Source: Pseudomonas piscis (GTDB lineage: Bacteria > Pseudomonadota > Gammaproteobacteria > Pseudomonadales > Pseudomonadaceae). Taken from it: 64,000 nt of DNA. Shown piece by piece: positions 44,763 to 52,978 of this stretch (position 1 is the first letter of the stretch; every line of letters begins with the position of its first letter). The notes under the pieces were generated by a model. It saw only the letters and a list, made by a program, of their open reading frames with translations, ran no database searches and was not told where the DNA came from. Made by a program: the position numbers and the translations under genes. Location of the stretch: positions 434,001 through 498,000 of the forward strand of contig NZ_WHUV01000005.1 in assembly GCF_009380155.1 (NCBI RefSeq). Direction: 5' to 3'.

Positions 44763-45096
44763 GGCGCAACGCCCTCACCCTTCCCCCCTGTCCGAGCACC
44801 GTCCGGCGTGAACCACGCCGGATGCGGGCATCCCCTGCGGTCCTGCCCAGGACCCGTCACGAAAGCCTGGTAAGCCTGATCGACAACGGTCTGCGGCCGC
44901 TGCCCGGATATCGTTGAATCAGTCCTGTCGCTGCCGGCAAACGCCCGCAGCGACAGGCCTGGCTGCCCCGGCCCACGCGGCTGGGAGAATAGGCGGGACG
45001 TTATACTTTTCGGCCGCGAAAGCAGACCGCGTTCGCGAAAAAGCAGCTCCTGCAGTAGCAGAATTACAACGATAAATACAAAGGAATGTCTTGATT
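44763..45096. other. Intergenic boundary before the NRPS-type locus
   Basis: The 334-bp gap contains a perfect hairpin without U tract (CCGGCGTG at 44803-44810 with CACGCCGG at 44814-44821) and no ORF. It separates conserved trhP from the accessory locus. The final 100 bp before the LysR gene turn more AT-rich and should hold its promoter. Confidence 0.5.
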
Positions 45097-46110
45097 ATGT
45101 CCGACTCCAATCTGCATCGGCTCGCCAGCCAATTCTCTCCCAGACCCATGGAACACCGCCTGGAACTTCGCCATCTGCGCTACTTCAAGGCGGTGGCCGA
45201 AGAGCTGAGCTTCACCCGTGCGGCGCAGAAGTTGCACATGGCGCAACCCCCGCTGAGCCAACAGATCAAGCAGCTGGAAGAAGATCTTGGCGCCCTGCTG
45301 TTCGAGCGCCAGAGCCGGCCCCTGCGCCTGACCGAGGCCGGCGGACAATTCCTGCTCAAGGTCCGGGCCATCCTCGATGCCGTGCAGTCCAGCGTCAGGG
45401 AGATCCGCGGCCTGGCCGAAGGCCACACCGGGCGCCTGTCCATCGGCTTCGCCGGCTCGGTGATGTACAACCGGCTGCCGGAAGTGCTGGGGCTGTTCCA
45501 GCAGTGCTACCCGGGTGTGGAACTGTCGTTCAAGGAGCTGCTGGCGGCGGACATCGCCCCGGCGCTGCTGGAGCATCACATCGACATGGGCTTCGCCCGG
45601 CCCCCGATCGATGACGACCCGGCGATCGAGCAGCGCTTGCTGCTCAAGGAACCGCTGGTGGTGGCGCTCCCGGCACGGCATCGCCTGGCCGGGCGCAAGC
45701 ACCTGGAACTCAAGGACCTGGATAACGAGAAGACCGTGCTCTATCCGCGTTATCCGCTGCCGAGCCTGACCGACCGGATCCTGTCCCACCTCGAACCGCT
45801 GGGGATCAGGTTGCACATCGTGCAACAGATCGAGAACCTGCAAGCCGCCCTGGGCCTGACCAGGGCCGGAGTGGGGCTGACCTTCGTGCCCCAGAGCGTC
45901 GGCGCCGAGCAACGCCAGGGCATCGTGTTCCTGCGAATTCGCGGCAACCCGCTGCATTCACCCCTGAGCGCCGCCTGGCTGCCGGCCTCCAACTCGGTGG
46001 CCCTGCGCAACTTCCTGCCCCTGCTCGGCCTGTTGGGAGAAGACCCCCAGGCCCTACCTGCCCCCGGCAACCGGGATAATGGCCCCGGTGACATAGCTCG
46101 CCGCGGCTGA
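45097..46110 (+). CDS. LysR-family regulator of the NRPS-type locus
   Basis: The 337-residue protein has a LysR helix-turn-helix (LRYFKAVAEELSFTRAAQKLHMAQPPLSQQIKQLEEDLG) and the effector domain with the BenM/CatM-like opening GHTGRLSIGFAGSVMYNRLPEVL. Start at 45097 has AAAGGAATG upstream. Its last 57 bases overlap the 3' end of the convergent SDR gene. As the only regulator in the locus it is the natural candidate to control the divergent SDR and NRPS promoters (inference). Confidence 0.87.
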   Translation: MSDSNLHRLASQFSPRPMEHRLELRHLRYFKAVAEELSFTRAAQKLHMAQPPLSQQIKQLEEDLGALLFERQSRPLRLTEAGGQFLLKVRAILDAVQSSVREIRGLAEGHTGRLSIGFAGSVMYNRLPEVLGLFQQCYPGVELSFKELLAADIAPALLEHHIDMGFARPPIDDDPAIEQRLLLKEPLVVALPARHRLAGRKHLELKDLDNEKTVLYPRYPLPSLTDRILSHLEPLGIRLHIVQQIENLQAALGLTRAGVGLTFVPQSVGAEQRQGIVFLRIRGNPLHSPLSAAWLPASNSVALRNFLPLLGLLGEDPQALPAPGNRDNGPGDIARRG

Positions 46111-46800
46111 GGCCAACCAGCACACGCAGTCGGCCACCTCCTCCGGCAATCCTGCCCTGCCTGCGGGCACTCCCGTGGACATCTCAGACAACCGCTCGGG
46201 TTTTCCGGCTGCGGCGTGCAACCCTGTCTCGATCAAACCTGGAGCCACGGCATTGACCCTGATTCCTTCGTCGGCGACTTCCTTGGCCAAGCCCCGGGTC
46301 AGGCTGTCGATAGCCCCTTTCGTCGCGGCGTAGTGGATCCACTCTCCGCCCCCGCCCAGTTCGGCGGCCCGGGACGACAGGTTGACGATGACCCCGCCCG
46401 CCCCACCATGGGAACGGCCCATGCGCCGCACCGCTTCGCGGGCACACATGAAGGCGCCGAACACATTGACCTGGAAGACATGCTCCAGGCGCTTATAGGA
46501 CAGCGCCTCGAGCCGGGAGAAACCTTCGGTGATCCCGGCATTGTTCACCAGCAATGCCAGGGGTAGCGGGCGTCGATCCAGGGCCTCGAACAACGCCATG
46601 ACCGCCACCGGCGAAGCGATGTCCAGCTGCCAGCTCCAGGCCACGCCACCAGCGGCGCCAATCGCCTCCTCCACCTGCCGAGCCGCCTCGCCGTCGTGCT
46701 CGTAGGTCAGGCACACCTCATACCCCAACAGCCCAAGCTGACGGGCCACCGCCGCACCTATTCCACGACTGCCACCGGTTACCAATGCCAAGCCTTTCAT
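46054..46800 (-). CDS. Short-chain dehydrogenase/reductase (FabG-like), NRPS locus
   Basis: The 248-residue SDR has the NAD(P) motif TGGSRGIG, the NNAG motif (LVNNAGITEG), catalytic Ser in VNLSSRAAE and Tyr-Lys in YAATKGA, and a C-terminal SYVTGAIIPVAGG. It closely follows the FabG pattern (3-ketoacyl reductase or a related alcohol/ketone reductase). It diverges from the NRPS gene across 266 bp and overlaps the LysR gene tail to tail. I chose the ATG at 46800 because AAGGAAATCGCT precedes it; the upstream ATG at 46818 is weaker. Confidence 0.88.
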   Translation of the reverse strand: MKGLALVTGGSRGIGAAVARQLGLLGYEVCLTYEHDGEAARQVEEAIGAAGGVAWSWQLDIASPVAVMALFEALDRRPLPLALLVNNAGITEGFSRLEALSYKRLEHVFQVNVFGAFMCAREAVRRMGRSHGGAGGVIVNLSSRAAELGGGGEWIHYAATKGAIDSLTRGLAKEVADEGIRVNAVAPGLIETGLHAAAGKPERLSEMSTGVPAGRAGLPEEVADCVCWLASAAASYVTGAIIPVAGGR

Positions 46801-47066
46801 AGCGATTTCCTTATCCATTGCAGTTCAAGGAGCCTTACAAGCCAAAGTTCAAAGAACAACTAATTTTTATAATTCCCGCCTCCAGCAAGTGTCAACGCCG
46901 AAGTTCATCAACAGCAACTTATATATAGCCCATATAAAAGCATACGCAGCCGATATTGGACGCAAGGTCCCGTGCTGCATAGCCTGCAGGCCAACTCGCT
47001 CATCTGTTGATGTTTTCCAGGCCGGCCACTTTGGCCACAAGGAAAGTTCTAATAACGGAGATGGAA
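46801..47066. promoter_or_regulatory. AT-rich divergent control region of the NRPS-type locus
   Basis: This region is clearly richer in A and T than its surroundings (for example TTATATATAGCCCATATAAA at 46919-46938, itself a partial dyad). It should hold the promoters for the SDR and the NRPS-type gene and the target of the LysR regulator. The composition suggests that the silencers MvaT/MvaU could bind here, as for many acquired loci; that is inference. Confidence 0.55.
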
Positions 47067-50000
47067 ATGGCTGAACTTCTAATAGAGCGGCTGACCGGAT
47101 GGATGTCACGGTCGGCAGAACAAGTCGCACTCAGCGATGCCTCCCGGCAAATGACTTATTCAATGTTGGAACGAGATGCCCTGGACCTGGCCGGGCAAAT
47201 CCGCGGACGTGGCATCGGCGCAGGACAACTGGTGGCGGTGGTCGGCCCCAGGTGCCTGGAAGTGGTGGTCGGGCTAGTGGCCGTGATGTTCAGCGGCGCC
47301 GCCTACACCATAGTCGAGGTCGCCTCCCTTGAAGAGGACGCCGGCCCGCGCCTGGAGCAGATCGGCGCCGACCTGGTGCTGGCCGTGGGCGGCTACACCC
47401 TGATGCAGCACGATGCGTTGTCCTATGCCTTCGATGCCGACTGCCGCGCCGCTGCCCCTGCACCACAACCGACCGTTGCCGGGGGCGATGCAGCCACCTA
47501 TGTGCTCTATACCTCCGGCTCCACCGGTACGCCCAAGGGCGTCGCGGTGTCCGCCCGCAACATCGCCCACTATTGCCAGGGCGTCGCCCAGGCGCTGGGC
47601 ATCGCCGACGGCCTGCGCTATGCCCATGTCAGCACCCTGGCGGCCGATCTTGGCAACACCGGATTGTTCCTGGCGCTCTGGACGGGCGGCAGCCTGTACA
47701 TCGCCGACGAATACGAACGCAAGGACCCCCGGGCCCTGTATCGGTTGCTGGGCGAACAACGCATCGACGTGCTGAAGATCACCCCCACCCACTGGCGCAC
47801 CCTCCTCGACCAGGCCGCGGCGGACCAGGGGCCGCGCCCGACCCTGGGCTGGTTGTTGCTCGGCGGCGAGGCCCTGGAGCCGCCATTGGCGCGCAGCACC
47901 CTGGCCAGTGGCATGGTCGGCCGGCTGTTCAACCATTACGGCCCGACGGAAACCACGGTCGGCGTCACGGTCCAGCCGGTCCTGGCCGAACAATTGGCAG
48001 TGCTGGGCGAGGCCAGCGTGCCCATTGGCCGCGCCTTGGGAGACAGCCAGCTGCGGGTGCTGGACGGCCATGGCCACCCTTGCCCCGCAGGAGTCACCGG
48101 CGAGCTGTTCATCGGCGGACCGCAAGTGGCCCTGGGCTACTGGCAACGGCCGGACCTGGATGCCGGGCGCTTCGTCGAACTCCAGGGCCACAGGTTCTAC
48201 CGCTCCGGCGACCGGGTCCGGCTCGACGACCAGGGGCGCCTGCACTTCGCCGGGCGGGCCGACCGCCAGGTCAAGGTCAACGGCTACCGGGTCGAGTTGG
48301 GACATGTCGAAAGCGCGCTGCAACGGCTGCTGGAGCAACGGGCGGTGGTGGTCCATCGCCGCTTCGCCGAACGCGACTACCTGCTGTGCGCCTATGAAGG
48401 GCCGCACAGGAGCACCGGCTGGCTGCGCGCCGGGCTCGCTCGGCAGGTGCCGGGCTACATGCTGCCGTTCAGCTTCGAGAACCTTGCGCACCTGCCCATG
48501 AATGCCAACGGCAAGCTCGATCGCCAGGCCGTCGAGCGCCGGTTGCAGGAAGGTTTCGCCACAACCATGGCCAGCGCCCTGGACGACCAGGTCCAGGCCG
48601 ACGAACCCTACGCCAAGCTGCTGAACGCCTTCCGCCGCCACTGCCGGGCAACGAGCGTGGAGACCGACAGCGACTTCTTCGACCTGGGCGGCGACTCCCT
48701 GGACGCCGTGCGCTTGATCTCCGAGCTGCAACTGGAGGGCTTCGACGTCAGCGCCCGGGCCTTTTTGGGCAGCCCCACCCTCGCCGGCCTGGTGGCCCAG
48801 CTGCAACAGGCCAGCTCACCCGCCGAGCCCGGCCACAACCGTGCCGAGCAGGCCAGCCGGGGCATCGCCGGCCCGGCGCAGCAGTGGTTCCTGCAACAGG
48901 ACGTGCGTGAGCCCGACCGCTGGACCCAATCGATGCTGGTGCAAGCCGAAGTGCGCCTGGACGCCGGGCGCCTGGGCCAGGCCTGCCTCCAGGTCTTGCA
49001 GGCCCACGAGATGCTGCGCTCGCGCTTCGCCTTCGACGGCCAGCGCCAGGCCTGGGTGTTCGAAGCCGGCGCCGCCTACCCCGAGGTGTTCTCCGAGCTG
49101 GATGCCGGGGCCGTCGATGCCAGCCTCGATGACTTGGCCAACCGTCGCTATGCCGTCCTGGAAAGCCGCTTGAGCATCAGTGCCGGACGCTTGTTCTTCG
49201 TCGAGCTGATCACCCACCAGGACCGGCAGTACCTGTTGCTGGTGGCCCACCACCTGGCCGTGGACGTGGTGTCCTGGAGCCTGATCCTCGACGAGTTGAT
49301 GATCCGCTACACCAGCGACAGCCGTGCCATGCCCCTGCGCTGCGCCAGCTATGCCGACTGGGTCGGGCACCTGCAGGCCCACCGCGAACTCCTGGCCCGG
49401 GACGCCGGCTACTGGCGACAACGGCTCGCGAGCCCGGCGCAACAACCGTTCCCCGCCGGCCAGGAACAAGACGCCCAGACCGCCTGGATCGCCTTCGACG
49501 CCGAGCAGACCGCGCGCATCATGGCTGGCGCGGCGCGCGGCGGGGTGTCCATCGACCAGTACCTGCTGGGCCACTACCTGGCCCTGGCGAGCCGGCAATG
49601 GCCCGAACCGGTGCTCAATGTGACCTTCGAGAGCCACGGCCGCCTCAGTCTCGACGACCAGACCGAGATCTCGCGTACCGTGGGCTGGTTCACCGCCGCC
49701 TTTCCCCTGGCCCTGGACGCCGCCGAGCTGGCCCGCGAGCCAATCGCCACGGTTCGCCAGGCCCTGGCCGAGGTTCCCCACCTTGGACACTCCTATGCCA
49801 GCAGCGGGCTGCCGGCGTTCGCCACACGCCACTGCTTCAACTACCTGGGCAAGACCAGCCTCGGCCTGCGCGATGACTGGAAGCTGCGCCCGGCGCCGGT
49901 GACCTACGCCGGGCTGCGCGGTCGCGAGAACCCGCGGATCAACCAGTTCAAGCTCACCGGTCGGCTGGCGGGCGAGCAATTGATCCTGGACCTGAACTTC

Positions 50001-51290
50001 AACGCCCTGGCCACCCCGGCGGCGCTGATCGGCGAGTTCGCCCAGGCCCTGCGCGCGGCCTTGCTCGACGGCCAGGCCTCGGCAGGCGGCGTACAGCTGT
50101 CCGACAGCAGCTCCAGCGGCGCCTTGTGGAACATCCCTGCAACGGTGATCGGCAGCCATGGCGTGGCGCTGCCGGGCAAGGCCGCGCAGAACATCCTGCT
50201 GACCGGCGCCACCGGTTTCATCGGCATCCATGTGCTGCGCGAATTGCTGGAGCAGAGCAGCGCGACCCTGCACTGCCTGGTCCGGGCGGACTCCCCGAGC
50301 GCGGCCCGGGCCCGTCTGGCCGCCGCCTGGAGCCACTTCTTCAGCGATGCCAGCGCCTTGCCCCGGGAACGGGTACAGATTTGCGTCGGCGACATGAGCC
50401 AGCCCGGTTTCGGCCTGTCCCAGGCCCAATGGGCCAGCCTGGCCGGGAGCATCGACGCGGTGTACCACTTCGCCGCCGATACCCGCCTGGTGGGCAGCCG
50501 CAGCGACATGCAGCGCAATATCGTGTTCCCCACCCATGAACTGGTGCGCTTCGTCGAAAGCGGCCACGCCAAGGCCCTGCACTTCATGTCGACCCTGGCC
50601 GTCAGCGGCTGCTACCGGGGCGCCGAGCCGGTGGTGTTCGACGAAGACGCGCTGGACGTGGGCCAGGACTTCCTCAACGAATACGAGCGCTGCAAGTTCC
50701 TCGCCGAAGGCATAGTCCGGGAGCTGGCATACCGCGGGCACAGCGCCTTCATCTACCGCTCGGGCAACGTCACCGGTCACTCCCAGACCGCGATGTTCCA
50801 GCGCAACGCCAATGCCAATCGCTGGGTGCAGTGCATCAACGCCATCGCCCATGCCGGCTACGCACCGGCGCAGTACGACGAGCCGCTGGTGCTCAGCCCG
50901 GTGGACATCGTCGCCCGGGGCATCGTCAGCCTGTCTTTGGACCCGTCCCTGCGCAGCGGCACCTACCACGTCGACTCGCCCTACGCGATTTCCTCGGACC
51001 TGTTCGTCGCCTCGCTGCAAGACCTGGGCATCCCGATCAAGCGGGTCCGCGCGCACAGCCTCAAGGACGCCCTGGAACGCTCGGGCAAGACCACCCAGGC
51101 CGAAGTGGCGCTGGGCCTGTTCTGGGCCTCGCGCGAAGCACGCAACCTGACCTACGACCACTCACGGACCCTGTCGCGCCTGCAAGAACACCGGGTCGAG
51201 TTTTCCCAGCTGTCCCGGGACTGGGTGTTCACGTTCGTCCGGCGCTTGAAGGATCGCGGATTGTTCGGGTACGCCCGGACCAACGGGTGA
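47067..51290 (+). CDS. Single-module NRPS-type enzyme, A-T-E-R, predicted aspartate-activating
   Basis: The 1407-residue protein has four domains. Adenylation (about 20-490): YVLYTSGSTGTPKGV, NHYGPTETTVG, NGKLDR with Lys483. Carrier (about 510-580): FFDLGGDSL, phosphopantetheine Ser544; the GGDS form is typical before an epimerase. Epimerisation (about 610-1020): HHLAVDVVSW (His728-Asp733), VGWFT and FNYLG. Reductase (about 1040-1400): TGATGFIG and Tyr1206/Lys1210. Specificity residues by manual alignment are D194 L195 T198 K237 L264 G266 H290 V298 G299 K483, close to the Asp code. There is no condensation domain, so one amino acid should be loaded, epimerised and released as an aldehyde or alcohol. 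The ATG at 47067 follows a GGAG. Confidence 0.9.
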   Translation: MAELLIERLTGWMSRSAEQVALSDASRQMTYSMLERDALDLAGQIRGRGIGAGQLVAVVGPRCLEVVVGLVAVMFSGAAYTIVEVASLEEDAGPRLEQIGADLVLAVGGYTLMQHDALSYAFDADCRAAAPAPQPTVAGGDAATYVLYTSGSTGTPKGVAVSARNIAHYCQGVAQALGIADGLRYAHVSTLAADLGNTGLFLALWTGGSLYIADEYERKDPRALYRLLGEQRIDVLKITPTHWRTLLDQAAADQGPRPTLGWLLLGGEALEPPLARSTLASGMVGRLFNHYGPTETTVGVTVQPVLAEQLAVLGEASVPIGRALGDSQLRVLDGHGHPCPAGVTGELFIGGPQVALGYWQRPDLDAGRFVELQGHRFYRSGDRVRLDDQGRLHFAGRADRQVKVNGYRVELGHVESALQRLLEQRAVVVHRRFAERDYLLCAYEGPHRSTGWLRAGLARQVPGYMLPFSFENLAHLPMNANGKLDRQAVERRLQEGFATTMASALDDQVQADEPYAKLLNAFRRHCRATSVETDSDFFDLGGDSLDAVRLISELQLEGFDVSARAFLGSPTLAGLVAQLQQASSPAEPGHNRAEQASRGIAGPAQQWFLQQDVREPDRWTQSMLVQAEVRLDAGRLGQACLQVLQAHEMLRSRFAFDGQRQAWVFEAGAAYPEVFSELDAGAVDASLDDLANRRYAVLESRLSISAGRLFFVELITHQDRQYLLLVAHHLAVDVVSWSLILDELMIRYTSDSRAMPLRCASYADWVGHLQAHRELLARDAGYWRQRLASPAQQPFPAGQEQDAQTAWIAFDAEQTARIMAGAARGGVSIDQYLLGHYLALASRQWPEPVLNVTFESHGRLSLDDQTEISRTVGWFTAAFPLALDAAELAREPIATVRQALAEVPHLGHSYASSGLPAFATRHCFNYLGKTSLGLRDDWKLRPAPVTYAGLRGRENPRINQFKLTGRLAGEQLILDLNFNALATPAALIGEFAQALRAALLDGQASAGGVQLSDSSSSGALWNIPATVIGSHGVALPGKAAQNILLTGATGFIGIHVLRELLEQSSATLHCLVRADSPSAARARLAAAWSHFFSDASALPRERVQICVGDMSQPGFGLSQAQWASLAGSIDAVYHFAADTRLVGSRSDMQRNIVFPTHELVRFVESGHAKALHFMSTLAVSGCYRGAEPVVFDEDALDVGQDFLNEYERCKFLAEGIVRELAYRGHSAFIYRSGNVTGHSQTAMFQRNANANRWVQCINAIAHAGYAPAQYDEPLVLSPVDIVARGIVSLSLDPSLRSGTYHVDSPYAISSDLFVASLQDLGIPIKRVRAHSLKDALERSGKTTQAEVALGLFWASREARNLTYDHSRTLSRLQEHRVEFSQLSRDWVFTFVRRLKDRGLFGYARTNG

Positions 51291-51321
51291 CCACGGCCAC
51301 CCCCACTTGAAGGAGCAAGCA

Positions 51322-52077
51322 ATGAACAATCATTCGACCGTGGCGATCTCCGGCGGCACCTCGGGCATTGGCCGCGCCGTCGTCCAGGCGCTGGTGCAGG
51401 CCGGGGCCAACGTGGCCCTCAGCGGCCGCGACCAGGCCCGCCTGGAGCAGGTCTGCGCAGCGGCCAACGACAACGCCAGAAAGGCCGTCGGCATCGCCAT
51501 GGATGCCTGCGACCCGGCCCATGTGCCGCAACTGTGGCGGGCCGGCGAGCAAGCCTTCGGCGAGCCGCCCAGCGCCTTCGTACTGTGCGCCGGACGTGGC
51601 CTGCCAGGATCGCTGCTGGGCTCGGACAGCGCGCAGTGGCAAGAGCTGGTGGACGTCAACGTACTGGGCGCCATGCATCAGCTGCGCGCCGCGGCCAGGG
51701 CCTTCCTCGAACGCCGGCGCAGCAGCGAGCGGGTCCAGGACATCGTGGTCATCGGTTCCACCGTGGGGCGCCAGCTGTCCGCCGGCAACCCGGTATACGG
51801 CGCCACCAAGTTCGCCCTGCATTCGCTGGTGGAGTCCCTGCGCCAGGAGCTGGCCAGCAGCCTGGTCCGGGTGACCCTGATCGAGCCCGGGTTCGTGCGC
51901 ACCGGCTTCCAGGAAACCGCCGGCTACGACATGCACGGCTTCGCTGCACTGGAACGCGACCAGGGTCCGTTCCTCGGCCCCGAGGACGTGGCCCGCGCCA
52001 TCCGCTTCGTGCTCGAACAACCCGAGCACGTGCACATCGACGACATCCGCATCCGCCCTTCGCGGCAACGCATCTGA
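51322..52077 (+). CDS. Short-chain dehydrogenase/reductase in NRPS operon
   Basis: The 251-residue SDR has SGGTSGIG for nucleotide binding, the catalytic Ser in VVIGSTVGRQ and Tyr-Lys in VYGATKFALHSL, and the PG motif in IEPGFVRTG. It starts 31 bp after the NRPS-type gene with an AAGGAG ribosome-binding site, so it belongs to the same operon. It could reduce the aldehyde released by the reductase domain or oxidise a hydroxyl added by the next enzyme. It is more distant from FabG than the SDR at 46054. Confidence 0.88.
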   Translation: MNNHSTVAISGGTSGIGRAVVQALVQAGANVALSGRDQARLEQVCAAANDNARKAVGIAMDACDPAHVPQLWRAGEQAFGEPPSAFVLCAGRGLPGSLLGSDSAQWQELVDVNVLGAMHQLRAAARAFLERRRSSERVQDIVVIGSTVGRQLSAGNPVYGATKFALHSLVESLRQELASSLVRVTLIEPGFVRTGFQETAGYDMHGFAALERDQGPFLGPEDVARAIRFVLEQPEHVHIDDIRIRPSRQRI

Positions 52078-52109
52078 CCCGCAACGTCACTTCCCAAGAG
52101 GATCCATGC

Positions 52110-52925
52110 ATGAACATGCTCGTAAAACCTGCAAGAAGAGAAACCGCGCCACCGGTGGTGGCCAGCGAACTGACCACCGACACCCTGCTGGCCCTGGCCG
52201 CCCGGGAGATCGGCGCGATCCACGTCAAGGGCTACTACCCGGTGGCGATCGCCGAGCGAGCCGCCGAGGCCGCCATCGAGCACCCCAAGCTGGGTTACTA
52301 CAACAAGAAATACACCAGCAGCGTCGGGCGCATCTGCACGCCGCACATCGATTCGGAGTGGAACCAGGAAGCCGGCCGCAAGTACCACGCCGAGGCGGTG
52401 GAGAACATCCAGGACCTGCGCAGCCTGTTCGAGCCGCACCTGACCCCGGCCGACAAGATCCGCCTGCAATTGCAGGAATACTGGCCCGGTGGCGCCAACA
52501 TCCAGCGGCTCTACGGCCATGCCTGCTTCGTCGGCGCGATCCGCGTGTTCAAGCCGTCCTCGTCGCGGTTCTACCCGCACAACGACACCATCATCGAGGA
52601 GTCGGATGCACCGGAACTGGAGGGCATCGAAGAGCAATTGGTGGCCAACATGTACCTGCGCACCCCGCAACAGGGCGGCGATCTGCAACTGTGGCTGCGT
52701 GACCCGAGCCCCGAGGAGCTGGTCCTGATCCGCGATGTGGAAGGCCTGCTGCCGGAGAAGGTGGAGCAGCCGCCGCTGGTGCTGCATCCGGATGCCGGCG
52801 ACCTGATTATCTTCAGTTCGCGCATGCTGCATGCCGTGACTCCCAGCAAAGACAGCTATCGTATCGGCATGGCGGCCTTCATTGGCTGCTATGGCAGCGA
52901 CCGGCCCCTGACCTACTGGAGCTGA
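52110..52925 (+). CDS. 2-oxoglutarate/Fe(II)-dependent oxygenase in NRPS operon
   Basis: The 271-residue protein has the facial-triad residues His157 and Asp159 (YPHND) and His241 (RMLHAVTPS), plus Arg251 (SYRIGMAAF) suited to binding 2-oxoglutarate. Upstream of these lies a conserved-looking substrate region (YYNKKYTSSVGRICTPHIDSEWNQE). Because the second iron ligand is Asp and not Gly or Ala, the enzyme should hydroxylate, or desaturate, rather than halogenate. The substrate is probably the free or carrier-bound amino acid of the neighbouring NRPS-type enzyme. The start is 32 bp after the SDR stop. Confidence 0.85.
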   Translation: MNMLVKPARRETAPPVVASELTTDTLLALAAREIGAIHVKGYYPVAIAERAAEAAIEHPKLGYYNKKYTSSVGRICTPHIDSEWNQEAGRKYHAEAVENIQDLRSLFEPHLTPADKIRLQLQEYWPGGANIQRLYGHACFVGAIRVFKPSSSRFYPHNDTIIEESDAPELEGIEEQLVANMYLRTPQQGGDLQLWLRDPSPEELVLIRDVEGLLPEKVEQPPLVLHPDAGDLIIFSSRMLHAVTPSKDSYRIGMAAFIGCYGSDRPLTYWS

Positions 52926-52938
52926 TCGTCCCATGGAC

Positions 52939-52964
52939 GTGGCGCCGCACCGATGCGGCGCCAC
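52939..52964 (+). other. Perfect intercistronic hairpin in the NRPS operon
   Basis: GTGGCGCCGCA (52939-52949) pairs exactly with TGCGGCGCCAC (52954-52964) across CCGA. There is no U tract, so it is not a standard terminator. It fills most of the 53-bp gap between the oxygenase and the phosphatase genes and may block 3' exonucleases or adjust expression between the two halves of the operon. Confidence 0.6.
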
Positions 52965-52978
52965 CTTGGCGACAGGTT

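Noticed and set aside
49201..50050. The third domain of the NRPS-type protein as a condensation domain
   Set aside because: HHLAVDVVSW, VGWFT and FNYLG are epimerisation-domain motifs, and the upstream carrier has the GGDS form typical before E domains.
48816..51161. 781-codon minus-strand ORF within the NRPS-type gene
   Set aside because: It is antisense to the E and R domains, whose motifs are all intact on the plus strand. It has no recognisable domain.
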